From the NCBI RefSeq assembly GCF_000365305.1, contig NZ_CM001841.1:4476046-4540045 (forward strand): DNA of 64,000 nt. The letters are read 5' to 3'. This DNA comes from Dickeya dianthicola NCPPB 453. Its GTDB lineage: Bacteria > Pseudomonadota > Gammaproteobacteria > Enterobacterales > Enterobacteriaceae. Each line of letters opens with the position of its first letter. Within the stretch, counting starts at the first letter, position 1. Below, piece after piece: positions 46,818-56,850 of this stretch. A program made the position numbers and the translations under genes. The notes beneath the pieces are model-generated. The model had not been told where the DNA came from. It saw nothing but the letters and a program-made list of their open reading frames with translations, and searched no databases.

Positions 46818-49800
46818 ATGTTTGAGCGAGTACTGATTGCCAACCGTGGCGCTATTGCGGTGCGTATCATCCGCACCCTGAAAAAAATGGGCGTGAAAGC
46901 CATCGTCGTTTACGCCGAAGCGGATCGTCATTCGCTGCACGTGCGTCAGGCGGACGAAGCCTGGTCGCTGGGCGACGGCCCGGTGCGCGACACCTACCTG
47001 AATCAAGACAAATTACTGCACATTGCAGCGGAAAGCGGCGCGCAGGCCATTCACCCCGGCTACGGTTTTCTAAGCGAAAACGCCGGCTTTGTCACCCGCT
47101 GCGAGCAGGCGGGTCTGATCTTTCTCGGCCCGACCGTGGCGCAGATGACCGCGTTCGGCCTCAAGCATCAGGCGCGTGCGCTGGCGCAGCAGAATGCGGT
47201 GCCGCTGCTGCCCGGCAGCGGCCTGCTCACCTCGCTGGACAGCGCCTGCGAACAGGCGCGGCGCATTGGTTATCCGGTGATGTTAAAGAGCACCGCGGGC
47301 GGCGGCGGCATCGGCATGCAGCGCTGCAATGACCAGGACCAGTTGGTCGATGCCTTTACCCGCGTGAAACGACTGGCGGGCAACAATTTCGCCGACGACG
47401 GCGTATTTCTGGAAAAATTCATCGCCCGCGCCCGCCACATCGAAGTGCAGGTATTCGGCGACGGCCAGGGCAACGTCATTGCCCTTGGCGAGCGCGACTG
47501 CTCCGCCCAGCGCCGCAACCAGAAAGTGATTGAGGAAACCCCGGCCCCCAACCTTGGCGACGACGTACGCGCCGAACTACAGGCTACCGCCATCCGGCTG
47601 TGTCAGGCGGTGAACTACCGTAGCGCAGGCACGGTAGAGTATGTGTACGACGACAGCAGCAAGCAGTTCTGGTTTCTGGAGGTCAACACCCGCCTGCAGG
47701 TGGAACACGGCGTGACCGAGATGGTGTACGGCGTCGACATCGTGCAATGGATGGTGACGCTGGGCGCCGGTTGCCTGCCGCCGCTCCACACACTTGCCGC
47801 CACGCCGCGCGGCCACGCCATTCAGGTGCGGCTGTACGCCGAAGACCCGGCCAAACAGTTCCAGCCGTGCGCCGGGTTGCTGAGCAACGTCAGTTTCCCG
47901 GACTCGCTGCCCGGCCTCACCCTGCGTATCGACCACTGGCTGGACAGCGGCTGCGAGGTGTCGCCGTTTTATGACCCGATGCTGGCGAAAGTCCTCGTTC
48001 ACGGCGACGACCGCGGCGCGGCGCTCGACGGTATGGCGCAGGCGCTGAACGCCACGTCGCTGTACGGCATCGAAACCAATCTCGACTGGCTGCGCCACCT
48101 GCTGACTCTGCCCGCCGTCAGGCGCGGCGAAATCATCACCGCGACGCTGGGCAGCGTCGTTTGGCAGCCCGCGACGCTGGATGTCCTCGGCGGCGGCACG
48201 CTCACCACCGTGCAGGATGCGCCCGGCCGCACCGGTTACTGGCATGTCGGCGTCCCGCCTTCTGGGCCGTTCGATGCGCGATCCTTCCGGCTCGGCAACC
48301 AGTTGCTGGGCAATGCGCCGGACGCCGCCGGGCTGGAGATCACCCTGCGCGGCCCGACGCTGCGCTTCAACCACGACTGCGCGTTCATCATTACCGGCGC
48401 CGTCATCGACGCCCGGCTGGATGATGCGCCGCTCACCGGCTGGCGGGCTCATCACGCCCGCGCCGGGCAAACGCTGACGCTTGGCGATATTCAGGCCGCC
48501 GGCTGCCGCAGCTACCTGTTGCTGGCCGGCGGTCTGGCCTGCCCGATGTATCTGGGCAGCCGCAGCACCTTCACGCTCGGCAAATTCGGCGGTCATGCCG
48601 GGCGGGCGTTGCGCGCCGGCGACGTGCTGCATCTGGCCGCCCCCGCGCTGCCGGTCGCTGACGCCGCCGTACCTGCGCCCGACTGGATCACTCACTGGTC
48701 GTTACGGGTAATTTACGGGCCGCACGGCGCACCAGACTATTTTACCCCGCAAGACATCGACATCTTTTTCGCCGCCGACTGGCAGGTACATTACAACTCC
48801 AGCCGCACCGGCATCCGGCTGATTGGCCCTAAACCTCAGTGGGCGCGGACCGACGGCGGCGAAGCCGGCATGCACCCGTCCAATATCCACGACAACGCCT
48901 ACGCCTTCGGCACGGTGGACTTTACCGGCGATATGCCGGTGATTTTGGGGCCGGACGGCCCGTCGCTGGGCGGGTTCGTCTGCCCGGCGACGGTGATCCA
49001 CGCCGATTTATGGAAACTCGGCCAGTTAAAAGCAGGCGACAGCATTCGCTTTGTGCCGATTACCCTGGAACAGGCTGACGAACTGGCGCGCGAAGCGGAA
49101 CACGCCATCTCCGCCGCGCGCCCGGTCGAGGAGCAGACCCTCGCCGCCTGTTGCCCGCCGCCCGTGCTGTATCGCCGACCGGCGCAAGACTGTCGGCCAT
49201 CGGTGACCTGTCTGGCGGCAGGCGACCGCTTTCTGCTGCTGGAGTATGGCGAGCACCGGCTGGATATCGCCCTGCGTTTTCGCGTACACGCGCTGATGCA
49301 GTGGCTGGAACAGCATCCGTTGCCGGGCGTGCAGGAGCTGACGCCGGGTATCCGCTCGCTGCAAATCCACTTCGATAGCCTGCAATGCCCGCGCAGCGTG
49401 CTGCTGGCGCATCTGCAGCACGCGGACGACGCGCTCGGCAACCTGCAGGATGCCGCCGTTCCCTCCCGCACCGTGTGGCTGCCGCTCAGTTGGGACGACG
49501 CCGCCTGCCGCGAGGCCATCACCCGCTATACCCAGTCAGTCAGGCCCGGCGCCCCCTGGTGCCCCAGCAACATTGAATTCATCCGCCGCATCAACGGGCT
49601 GGCGTCGGTGGATCAGGTCAAAGACATCGTGTTCAGCGCCCGCTATCTGGTGATGGGGCTGGGAGACGTCTACCTCGGTGCGCCGGTCGCCACCCCGCTC
49701 GACCCGCGCCACCGGCTGGTCACCACCAAATACAACCCGGCCCGCACCTGGACGGCGGAAAATTCGGTCGGCATCGGCGGCGCCTATCTGTGTGTATACG

Positions 49801-50411
49801 GTATGGAAGGCCCCGGCGGCTATCAGTTCATCGGCCGCACATTACAGATGTGGAACCGCGATCGACAAACCGACGCTTTCCGTCAGCCCTGGTTGCTGCG
49901 GTTCTTCGATCAGATTCGCTTTTATCCGGTTACCGCGCAGGAGCTGCTGGCTGCCCGCGAGCGCTTTCCGTGGGGAGATTATCCGCTGCGTAGCGAAGAA
50001 GGGGAGTTCCGTCTCGCCGACTATCAGCGGAGTCTGGTGGAACAGCAACCGGCGATCGGCGCTTTCCAGCAGCAACGCCAGCAGGCATTCGACGAGGAAC
50101 TGGCGCGCTGGCGCGCCGACGGCCAGTTCACCTTTGACAGCAGCTTGCAGGAAACCGTTACCGACGATGAGGTGATTCCGCCCCACGGTTACGGCGTGGA
50201 AAGCCAGGTGGCAGGCAGCGTATGGCAATGGCTGGTTGCCCCCGGCGATACCGTCAGTGCCGGGCAAGTGGTGGGGATTCTGGAATCGATGAAAATGGAA
50301 ATCCCCATCACCGCGCCGGTCGCGGGCATTATCCACACGCTGCATCGCCAACCCGGTCATCAGGTGCAGGCTGGGCAGTTACTGATGGTGATCGAACCGT
50401 CTGGCGCCTGA
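46818..50411 (+). CDS. Guanidine (urea-type) carboxylase, biotin-dependent
   Basis: A 1197-residue biotin-dependent carboxylase. Domains: biotin carboxylase (about 1-450; MFERVLIANRGAIA, ATP grasp KSTAGGGGIGMQ, catalytic EVNTRLQVEHGVTE), a KipA/AHS2-like domain (about 470-790; GYWHVGVPPSGPFD), an AHS1/KipI-like domain (about 800-1030), and a C-terminal biotinyl domain with the target Lys in ESMKME near 1157. Annotated classically as urea carboxylase; enzymes under guanidine-I riboswitches carboxylate guanidine instead. Here the riboswitch, importer and DUF1989 pair favour guanidine. No allophanate hydrolase gene follows. The gap of 101 bases before the ATG is larger than elsewhere in the operon. 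The TGA stop starts a 14-bp tandem repeat. Confidence 0.92.
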   Translation: MFERVLIANRGAIAVRIIRTLKKMGVKAIVVYAEADRHSLHVRQADEAWSLGDGPVRDTYLNQDKLLHIAAESGAQAIHPGYGFLSENAGFVTRCEQAGLIFLGPTVAQMTAFGLKHQARALAQQNAVPLLPGSGLLTSLDSACEQARRIGYPVMLKSTAGGGGIGMQRCNDQDQLVDAFTRVKRLAGNNFADDGVFLEKFIARARHIEVQVFGDGQGNVIALGERDCSAQRRNQKVIEETPAPNLGDDVRAELQATAIRLCQAVNYRSAGTVEYVYDDSSKQFWFLEVNTRLQVEHGVTEMVYGVDIVQWMVTLGAGCLPPLHTLAATPRGHAIQVRLYAEDPAKQFQPCAGLLSNVSFPDSLPGLTLRIDHWLDSGCEVSPFYDPMLAKVLVHGDDRGAALDGMAQALNATSLYGIETNLDWLRHLLTLPAVRRGEIITATLGSVVWQPATLDVLGGGTLTTVQDAPGRTGYWHVGVPPSGPFDARSFRLGNQLLGNAPDAAGLEITLRGPTLRFNHDCAFIITGAVIDARLDDAPLTGWRAHHARAGQTLTLGDIQAAGCRSYLLLAGGLACPMYLGSRSTFTLGKFGGHAGRALRAGDVLHLAAPALPVADAAVPAPDWITHWSLRVIYGPHGAPDYFTPQDIDIFFAADWQVHYNSSRTGIRLIGPKPQWARTDGGEAGMHPSNIHDNAYAFGTVDFTGDMPVILGPDGPSLGGFVCPATVIHADLWKLGQLKAGDSIRFVPITLEQADELAREAEHAISAARPVEEQTLAACCPPPVLYRRPAQDCRPSVTCLAAGDRFLLLEYGEHRLDIALRFRVHALMQWLEQHPLPGVQELTPGIRSLQIHFDSLQCPRSVLLAHLQHADDALGNLQDAAVPSRTVWLPLSWDDAACREAITRYTQSVRPGAPWCPSNIEFIRRINGLASVDQVKDIVFSARYLVMGLGDVYLGAPVATPLDPRHRLVTTKYNPARTWTAENSVGIGGAYLCVYGMEGPGGYQFIGRTLQMWNRDRQTDAFRQPWLLRFFDQIRFYPVTAQELLAARERFPWGDYPLRSEEGEFRLADYQRSLVEQQPAIGAFQQQRQQAFDEELARWRADGQFTFDSSLQETVTDDEVIPPHGYGVESQVAGSVWQWLVAPGDTVSAGQVVGILESMKMEIPITAPVAGIIHTLHRQPGHQVQAGQLLMVIEPSGA

Positions 50412-50450
50412 TGGCGTTATCCTGATGGTGTCATCCTGATAATGTTATCT
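50409..50450. repeat. 14-bp tandem repeat starting at the carboxylase stop
   Basis: tgatggcgttatcc (50409-50422), tgatggtgtcatcc (50423-50436), tgataatgttatct (50437-50450). The first TGA is the stop codon of the carboxylase gene. Confidence 0.85.
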
Positions 50451-50461
50451 TGCCGTCTTAG

Positions 50462-50490
50462 CCGGCTGGCCTGCGCCAGCCGGTTGTTTT
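50462..50490 (+). terminator. Rho-independent terminator of the guanidine operon
   Basis: CCGGCTGGC (50462-50470), loop CTGC, GCCAGCCGG (50475-50483), then TTGTTTTT. From here to 50748 (about 260 bases) I see no gene. Confidence 0.9.
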
Positions 50491-50748
50491 TATGCGGTCA
50501 GACAGGGAACAGCATCAAAAAGATGAAAATCAGGGCGATTTTGCGGTGGATACTGGCTATCTCCACCCTAACGGCATAGGCCGATTACCGTGCGTGCAAT
50601 ATCATCAATGGGCAAATCGCCGGCGGCGGCCCGGAATTTTTTAACAAGAAGGGAGAGCGCTGAATGGCGAATTGGGGGGCTACGTCTAATATCGTCAGAA
50701 TATTAATATTGTCAGAATATTCTTTCCCCGTAATCTCACTTATTTTTT

Positions 50749-51519
50749 CTAAAGGTTATACATCAGCCAGGATATGGCAGCCGCTAGTCCATCTGGATTA
50801 TCGTAAGCCATCATATGACCACTGTTGGGCACTAACGCAACCAGACATCCAGCCCTTATATATTGAGCGATGTTATCCTGGGAAGCGTTATCGGGCAGGA
50901 TAACGCCTTTAGCGATTGGCAGACGGGATAATATTTCCAGCCAGTTTTCTTCATTGTCGTTCAAAGTAGACATAGCCCACTGATAAACGGCCCGAGGAGA
51001 ACTGACCTGAAATGGCCCAAGCCAGGCATCGTTCCCGCCTTCATTTTTGAGTTGCATCATCAGTTGATTAAACCCTGTTGCTATAAATTCGTATTCACTC
51101 ATAGTCGTAATGTTTTCAAGCAACGTAATACCATAGTCATTCAGACCCGGGGCACATAAAATCAGGCGTTCTGGTTGAGGGGACATCGCCGTAGCCATTT
51201 TTAACGCAATAAAGGTACCTGCACTGTGACCAAACAGATTGACGGTGGATACCCCTGTGCTCGTTATCCATGTCTGTAAAATGGTTGACAGACGGCTCGA
51301 ATCATATAGGCCGGCCATAGGTTTATCACTGAACCCTGAGCCTGGAAGGTCCACTAGCCAAGAGCGGATACCGGAATAATTAGTCGAAGTGATCACGGGC
51401 AGGTAGTCATTACTGGACGCACAACCGAGGCCATGAATGTAAACCAGAGGGGAAGGGCTGAAATGACAGTCCAGCCAGCGTAGAACATTATTCTTTTCAT
51501 CAAAAGGCCATATTTCCAT
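50749..51519 (-). CDS. Alpha/beta hydrolase of unknown substrate
   Basis: A 256-residue alpha/beta hydrolase: oxyanion motif HGLGCASS near residue 29, nucleophile elbow GHSAG (Ser near 96), acid Asp in the region of VILPDNASQD, and catalytic His in NSGHMMAYD near 234. No signal peptide. It resembles small esterases or C-C hydrolases; substrate unknown. The gene and its upstream 550 bases are distinctly more AT-rich than the neighbouring GC-rich operons, and it stands alone between terminators, so recent acquisition is possible. A GGAtt-type site is upstream of the ATG. Confidence 0.8.
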   Translation of the reverse strand: MEIWPFDEKNNVLRWLDCHFSPSPLVYIHGLGCASSNDYLPVITSTNYSGIRSWLVDLPGSGFSDKPMAGLYDSSRLSTILQTWITSTGVSTVNLFGHSAGTFIALKMATAMSPQPERLILCAPGLNDYGITLLENITTMSEYEFIATGFNQLMMQLKNEGGNDAWLGPFQVSSPRAVYQWAMSTLNDNEENWLEILSRLPIAKGVILPDNASQDNIAQYIRAGCLVALVPNSGHMMAYDNPDGLAAAISWLMYNL

Positions 51520-52004
51520 AAAAAATCCTTAAATTACATTAAATAATGAATATCAGGTGAATGTAGCGTTTATCCATCACCGGCATTATGACTGGAGCCA
51601 TTTTTTGCCATTGGAAATGGTCTGCTTTGACACCTGATAATTTAATGATTAAACACCATTTAATTAAAGTTAAATTAAAAGTCGAAACGTAATATGAGGT
51701 AACAGGTTTTTATTAATGAAAAAATCAACGTGCTTTTTTTCTTGCCTATTTTAGTTGTGATGCCATTTTTATTCCTGTTTTAATCGATAAGAAAAATAAT
51801 TTGTAAACTATTTTTCTTACCAATTCACCTCGAACTTCTTATGATAAATTAATCATAAGGACGCATTACGTATTCTTTTAATATTACGTGTTATACCCGT
51901 CATATTTAAAATTGCATGAACAGCATCCGTGGGGTACCGCTCGTCTGGCACCTAACGCTGGTCATAACGTATTGCGGCAAGTGAAGTAAGCCGACAAAAA
52001 CAAC
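51520..52004. other. AT-rich intergenic region with an ERIC-like end
   Basis: About 485 bases with no ORF. At 51891-51917 the sequence ttatacccgtcatatttaaa resembles the outer end of the ERIC element at 27357, but the internal part is not recognisable, so it may be a decayed or truncated copy. Confidence 0.4.
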
Positions 52005-52026
52005 AAAGCCCCCGACTGGAGGCTTT
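52005..52026 (-). terminator. Terminator of glyS
   Basis: AAAGCC-CCC (52005-52013) pairs imperfectly with GGA-GGCTTT (52018-52026); leftwards it is followed by a T-rich tail (complement of 'acaaaaacaac'). Confidence 0.75.
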
Positions 52027-52055
52027 CTATTTACGTTGTTTTCTATTTACGTTGC
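52024..52055. repeat. 16-bp direct repeat downstream of glyS
   Basis: tttctatttacgttg occurs at 52024-52038 and again at 52040-52054 (period 16). It is followed by a shorter acactact/acactacg duplication at about 52059-52074. Confidence 0.75.
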
Positions 52056-52090
52056 TTTACACTACTTACACTACGGGTGTATCCGCACGC

Positions 52091-54175
52091 TTACTGCAAC
52101 ACTGAAATATCCGCGACTTTCAGGAACAGGTTGCGCAGTTCGTTGAGCAGCGTCAGGCGATTGATACGCACCTGTTGGTCATCGGCGTTCACCATCACCT
52201 TATCGAAGAAGTTGTCCACCGGCTCGCGCAGTTGCGCCAGCTCACCCAGCGCTTCCTGATAACGACCTTCGGCAAACCACGGCGCCAGCTTGCTGGTCAG
52301 CGCGGTGACGTAGGTCGCCAGCTGGATTTCTTCGTTCTCTTTCAGCAACGCCGCCTGCACGCTGTCGTTCAGCGTTTCGGTAGACTTAGCCAGAATGTTG
52401 GACACGCGCTTGTTGGCGGCGGCCAGCGCTTCGGCTTGTTCCAGCGTGCGGAAATGGCTCACGGCTTTCACACGGGCGTCGAAATCCGCCGGACGAGTCG
52501 GACGGCGCGCCAGCACCGCCTGAATGGCATCCACGCTGTGACCTTCTTCCTGATACCAGGCGCGGAAGCGGCCCAGCATGAATTCGATCACATCGTCCAC
52601 CACGTTGGCGTTCCCTGCATTGATAGTACTCAGCTTGTCGCCGTACAGGCGCACCGCTTCTTCGGTCAGGGTTTGCAAGTCCAGCGGCAGGCGTTTTTCC
52701 ACGATGATACGCAGCACGCCCAACGCAGCGCGACGCAGCGCGAACGGGTCCTTATCGCCTTTCGGATGCTGACCGATGCCGAAGATCCCCGCCAGGGTAT
52801 CCATCTTATCGGCGATCGCCAGCGCACAAGCTACCGGTGAAGACGGCAGTTCATCGCCGGCAAAGCGCGGCTGATATTGCTCGTTCAGCGCCACCGCTAC
52901 GTCTTCGGCTTCGCCGTCGTGACGGGCGTAGTGCATCCCCATCACACCCTGAGTGTCGGTGAATTCAAACACCATGTTGGTCATCAGGTCGCATTTAGAC
53001 AGCAGGCCCGCGCGTTTGGCGTGATTCACATCAGTGCCGATCTGCTCAGCCACCCAGCCCGCCAGCGCCGCAATGCGGTCGGTCTTGTCGCGCAGCGTGC
53101 CTAGCTGCTGCTGGAACAGCACGGTTTTCAGACGCGGCAAATGGTCTTCGAGACGTTTTTTACGGTCGGTGTTGAAGAAGAATTCGGCGTCGGCCAGACG
53201 CGGGCGCACCACCTTCTCGTTGCCGGCGATAATCTGTTGCGGGTCTTTCGACTCGATGTTGGCGACAAAGATGAAATTCGGCAACAGCTTGCCGCTGTTG
53301 TCGTAGACCGGGAAATATTTCTGGTCGCCTTTCATGGTGTACACCAGCGCTTGCGCCGGCACCGCCAGGAATTTTTCTTCGAATTTCGCCGTCAGCACCA
53401 CCGGCCATTCCACCAGCGAGGTGACTTCTTCCAGCAGGCTGTCGCTCAGGTCGGCATTGCCGCCAATCTTGCGCGCCGCGGCTTCGGCGTCGGCCTTGAT
53501 GATGGCTTTGCGCGCGTCGTAATCGGCAATGACTTTGCCGCGCTCCAGCAAAATCTGCGGGTACTGGTCGGCGTTATCAATGGTGAATTCCGGCTCGCCC
53601 ATAAAACGGTGGCCGCGAAGGGTGCGGGCGGAGTCGATGCCCAGCACGGTGCCGGGGATCAGTTCATCACCCAGCAGCAGGGTCACGGTGTGTACCGGGC
53701 GCACAAACTGAGTCTCTTTATCGCCCCAGCGCATCAGTTTCGGAATGGGCAGCTTCGCCAGCGCGGTGCTGACCATGCCCGGCAGCAGCGCCTGCGCCGC
53801 TTCGCCTTTCATCTGGGCGCGGAACAGCAGCCACTCGCCCTTGTCGGTGGTCAGGCGTTCAGCCTGATCGACGGTAATGCCGCAGCCGCGCGCCCAGCCT
53901 TCCGCCGCTTTGGTCGGGCGGCCAGAGGCGTCAAATGCCTGCGCGATGGCCGGCCCGCGTTTTTCTACTTCCCGGTCCGGCTGAGAAGCGCTCAAACCGG
54001 CCACTTTCAGCGCCAGACGGCGCGGCGCCGCAAACCAGTTGACCGACTGATAACCCAGTCCGGCGGCATCCAGTTCAGCGGTAAAATGGGCGGCAAAAGC
54101 TTCCGCCAGGGTACGCAAAGCCTTCGGCGGCAGCTCTTCGGTGCCGATTTCCACCAAAAATGTTTTGTCTGTCAT
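52091..54175 (-). CDS. glyS: Glycyl-tRNA synthetase beta subunit
   Basis: A 694-residue beta chain of the bacterial alpha2beta2 glycyl-tRNA synthetase (E. coli 689). Starts [15 protein letters not shown], the standard N-terminus, and has [18 protein letters not shown] near 165 and the HD-domain-like segment [11 protein letters not shown] near 415. The C-terminal part is the DALR anticodon-binding domain. It works with GlyQ to charge tRNA-Gly. It lies nine bases downstream of glyQ in an operon. Confidence 0.97.
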   Translation of the reverse strand: MTDKTFLVEIGTEELPPKALRTLAEAFAAHFTAELDAAGLGYQSVNWFAAPRRLALKVAGLSASQPDREVEKRGPAIAQAFDASGRPTKAAEGWARGCGITVDQAERLTTDKGEWLLFRAQMKGEAAQALLPGMVSTALAKLPIPKLMRWGDKETQFVRPVHTVTLLLGDELIPGTVLGIDSARTLRGHRFMGEPEFTIDNADQYPQILLERGKVIADYDARKAIIKADAEAAARKIGGNADLSDSLLEEVTSLVEWPVVLTAKFEEKFLAVPAQALVYTMKGDQKYFPVYDNSGKLLPNFIFVANIESKDPQQIIAGNEKVVRPRLADAEFFFNTDRKKRLEDHLPRLKTVLFQQQLGTLRDKTDRIAALAGWVAEQIGTDVNHAKRAGLLSKCDLMTNMVFEFTDTQGVMGMHYARHDGEAEDVAVALNEQYQPRFAGDELPSSPVACALAIADKMDTLAGIFGIGQHPKGDKDPFALRRAALGVLRIIVEKRLPLDLQTLTEEAVRLYGDKLSTINAGNANVVDDVIEFMLGRFRAWYQEEGHSVDAIQAVLARRPTRPADFDARVKAVSHFRTLEQAEALAAANKRVSNILAKSTETLNDSVQAALLKENEEIQLATYVTALTSKLAPWFAEGRYQEALGELAQLREPVDNFFDKVMVNADDQQVRINRLTLLNELRNLFLKVADISVLQ

Positions 54176-54184
54176 CGCTGCCTC

Positions 54185-55099
54185 TCAGCTCTGTTTACGG
54201 TTGCACATCGGGAAGCCCAGCGCCTCGCGGGAGGCATAGTAGGCTTCCGCCACCGCTTTGGTCAGGGTACGGATCCGCAGGATGTAGCGCTGACGTTCGG
54301 TTACGGAAATGGCTTTACGCGCGTCCAGCAGGTTGAAGCTGTGGGCGGCTTTCAGAATGCGCTCGTAGGCAGGCAACGGCAGCGGTTTTTCCAGCGCCAG
54401 CAACTGCTGGGCTTCTTTTTCGTACTGCTCGAAGCAGGTAAACAGGAAATCCACGTCGGCGTATTCGAAGTTATAAGTCGATTGTTCCACTTCGTTTTGA
54501 TGGAACACGTCGCCGTAGGTGGTTTTGCCCAGCGCGCCGTCGCTCCACACCAGATCGTAGACGCTGTCCACGCCCTGAATGTACATCGCCAGACGTTCCA
54601 GACCGTAGGTTATCTCGCCCGTCACCGGTTTACATTCCAGGCCGCCTACCTGCTGGAAGTAGGTGAACTGGGTGACTTCCATGCCGTTCAGCCACACTTC
54701 CCAGCCCAGACCCCAGGCACCCAGCGTCGGGTTTTCCCAGTTATCTTCCACGAAACGGATGTCGTGAATGGTCGGGTCCAGCCCCAGCTCTTTTAATGAG
54801 CCGAGGTAGAGTTCCTGAATGTTGTCCGGCGACGGCTTAATGATCACCTGAAACTGGTAGTAATGTTGCAGACGGTTGGGGTTCTCACCGTAGCGGCCGT
54901 CGGTAGGACGGCGGGACGGCTGCACATAGGCGGCGGCGATCGGCTCCGGGCCGAGCGCGCGCAGGCAGGTCATCGGGTGAGAAGTGCCGGCGCCGACTTC
55001 CATGTCCAGCGGTTGGACGATGGTGCAGCCTTGACGCGCCCAGTAATCCTGTAACGTCAGGATCAGGCCCTGAAAGGTCTTGGTATCAAACTTTTGCAT
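54185..55099 (-). CDS. glyQ: Glycyl-tRNA synthetase alpha subunit
   Basis: A 304-residue class II synthetase alpha chain (E. coli 303). Starts [20 protein letters not shown], with class II motif regions [26 protein letters not shown] near 80-105 and [12 protein letters not shown] near 170. It holds the catalytic site for glycine activation. First gene of glyQS; the upstream gap to the TSUP gene is 144 bases. Confidence 0.97.
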   Translation of the reverse strand: MQKFDTKTFQGLILTLQDYWARQGCTIVQPLDMEVGAGTSHPMTCLRALGPEPIAAAYVQPSRRPTDGRYGENPNRLQHYYQFQVIIKPSPDNIQELYLGSLKELGLDPTIHDIRFVEDNWENPTLGAWGLGWEVWLNGMEVTQFTYFQQVGGLECKPVTGEITYGLERLAMYIQGVDSVYDLVWSDGALGKTTYGDVFHQNEVEQSTYNFEYADVDFLFTCFEQYEKEAQQLLALEKPLPLPAYERILKAAHSFNLLDARKAISVTERQRYILRIRTLTKAVAEAYYASREALGFPMCNRKQS

Positions 55100-55243
55100 G
55101 TTGGATTCGCACGCGATACAAGTGGTTTTTACAATGAAGGCGCCAGTATACCCTCTGAGTGCAAGATATACAGCCAGAATGCGGCAACAACTTGGGCCGC
55201 CTTATTCTGTAGACGTGTTTTCCTTGCGGTTCCCACGAGGCGA

Positions 55244-56050
55244 TTAACCCGCAAACACGGTATGGAGCATTTTCAGGCTCAACAGCAACAATAACCCGGC
55301 AAACGCCTTTTTCAGCGTGGCGACCGGCAACCGGTGCGCCAGACGCGCACCCACCGGCGCGGTGAAGAAGCTGACTGCGGAAATCAGCACCACCGCCGGC
55401 AGCGAGACATAACCCACGCTGAACGCGGGCAAGTCGGTGACCGACCAGCCGTTGATCACATACCCCAGCGCGCCGGACAAGGCAATCGGCAGGCCGACCG
55501 CCGCCGATGTGCCGATGGCCTGCTGGATACGCACGTTGCACCAGGTCAGAAACGGCACGGTGAGCGACCCGCCGCCAATGGCGACCAGCGCGGAAATACC
55601 GCCGATAGTCAGCCCAGCCAGCGACATGCCCGGCACGCCCGGCAGCTGACGGTGGGGTTTGGGCTTGATGTTCAGCACCATTTGCAGCGCGACGTAAGCC
55701 ATGAAACAGGAAAAGAAAATCGCCAGCGCGCGGGTCGGCAGCAGTGCCGCCAACCAGGTGGCGGCGAAGGTCCCCAGCAGAATCGCCGGCGTGATGCGCC
55801 TCACCACCGGCCACAGCACCGCCTGATGTTGATGATGCGTACGCAGGCTGGAGATGGCGGTAATCACAATCGCCGCCATCGACGTACCCAGCGCCAGATG
55901 CACCAGATGCGACGTCTCCACACCCTGTGCGGCAAACAGCGCCGTCAGCACCGGCACCATAATACCGCCCCCGCCAATACCCAGTAATCCAGCCATAAAA
56001 CCCACCACGGCACCCAGCGCCAGATAGGCCAAAATCCACTCAATCCCCAT
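55244..56050 (-). CDS. TSUP-family membrane transporter (TauE/SafE-like)
   Basis: A 268-residue membrane protein of the sulfite exporter TauE/SafE (TSUP) family with about eight hydrophobic segments and the duplicated glycine-rich motif (GLLGIGGGGIMVP near 20-32 and SALVAIGGGSLTVP near 155-168). Family members move sulfur-containing or organic anions; the substrate here is unknown. Reads leftwards toward glyQ but with a 144-base gap, so probably transcribed separately. The start at 56050 is well supported by the conserved first helix. Confidence 0.85.
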   Translation of the reverse strand: MGIEWILAYLALGAVVGFMAGLLGIGGGGIMVPVLTALFAAQGVETSHLVHLALGTSMAAIVITAISSLRTHHQHQAVLWPVVRRITPAILLGTFAATWLAALLPTRALAIFFSCFMAYVALQMVLNIKPKPHRQLPGVPGMSLAGLTIGGISALVAIGGGSLTVPFLTWCNVRIQQAIGTSAAVGLPIALSGALGYVINGWSVTDLPAFSVGYVSLPAVVLISAVSFFTAPVGARLAHRLPVATLKKAFAGLLLLLSLKMLHTVFAG

Positions 56051-56209
56051 TATTTTCCCCTGTCGCTTATACTCTGCCTGCGCTTTCGGCGTTCATACCT
56101 CACGCGGTCCCCTGTCTGCGCAGGGTTGCATCACCGCACGCTTAGGCTGATGATTGCCGCGCTGCCCGGGCGATGGGCTGAAACCGGCCATCATCAATAC
56201 CAACAATAC

Positions 56210-56273
56210 CGGTGAATAACAATGTCGATGAATAACAGTGCCGATGAATAACAGTGCCGGTGGATAACAACCG
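56210..56273. repeat. 16-bp tandem repeat immediately upstream of tag
   Basis: Four units: cggtgaataacaatgt (56210-56225), cgatgaataacagtgc (56226-56241), an identical copy (56242-56257), cggtggataacaaccg (56258-56273). The array ends 16 bases before the tag ATG and leaves just room for the GGAAGGAG ribosome site. Confidence 0.92.
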
Positions 56274-56289
56274 GGGGAAGGAGAAGAGG

Positions 56290-56850
56290 ATGACACGCTG
56301 TGGTTGGGTCACGCAGGATACGCTGTATCAGGATTATCATGACAACGAGTGGGGCAAGCCCTGCACCGACGGCCAGGCGCTGTTCGAACTGCTTTGTCTG
56401 GAAGGCCAGCAAGCCGGGCTGTCGTGGATAACCGTGCTGAAAAAACGCGAGCACTACCGCCATTGTTTCCACGGATTTGATCCGCACCGGGTGGCGACCA
56501 TGACCGATGACGATGTGAACCGGCTGGTGCTGGACCCCGGCATCATACGCCATCGAGGTAAAATTGAGGCTATTATCCGCAATGCCCGCGCCTGGCTGAC
56601 GATGCAACAGCAAGAGGAAGACTTTGCCGCCTTTATCTGGTCCTTCGTCAATCATCAACCGTTTATCAATCATCCCGCGACGCTGGCCGACGTGCCCGCG
56701 AAAACCGCTGTGTCGGATGCCATGTCCAAGGCGCTGAAAAAACGCGGCTTTACTTTTATCGGCTCCACCATCTGCTACGCCTTTATGCAGGCTGCCGGGT
56801 TGGTGAACGATCACATCACCGCGTGCTTCTGCCACCCGGAGGCGTCGTGA
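56290..56850 (+). CDS. tag: 3-methyladenine DNA glycosylase I
   Basis: A 186-residue base-excision repair enzyme (E. coli Tag 187). N-terminal zinc-binding MTRCGWV (Cys4), YHDNEWG near residue 16, ELLCLEGQQAGLSW near 35 with the catalytic Glu region, and C-terminal zinc ligands in VNDHITACFCH (His, Cys near 170-180). It removes 3-methyladenine from alkylated DNA. I took the ATG at 56290; the open frame from 56254 runs through the repeat. The stop overlaps the GTG start of the next gene by four bases, as in E. coli-like tag-yiaC pairs. Confidence 0.95.
   Translation: MTRCGWVTQDTLYQDYHDNEWGKPCTDGQALFELLCLEGQQAGLSWITVLKKREHYRHCFHGFDPHRVATMTDDDVNRLVLDPGIIRHRGKIEAIIRNARAWLTMQQQEEDFAAFIWSFVNHQPFINHPATLADVPAKTAVSDAMSKALKKRGFTFIGSTICYAFMQAAGLVNDHITACFCHPEAS

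Noticed and set aside
53141-54796. 551-codon rightward ORF opposite glyS and glyQ
   Set aside because: Spans two genes antisense and crosses their junction; composition is that of a shadow frame.
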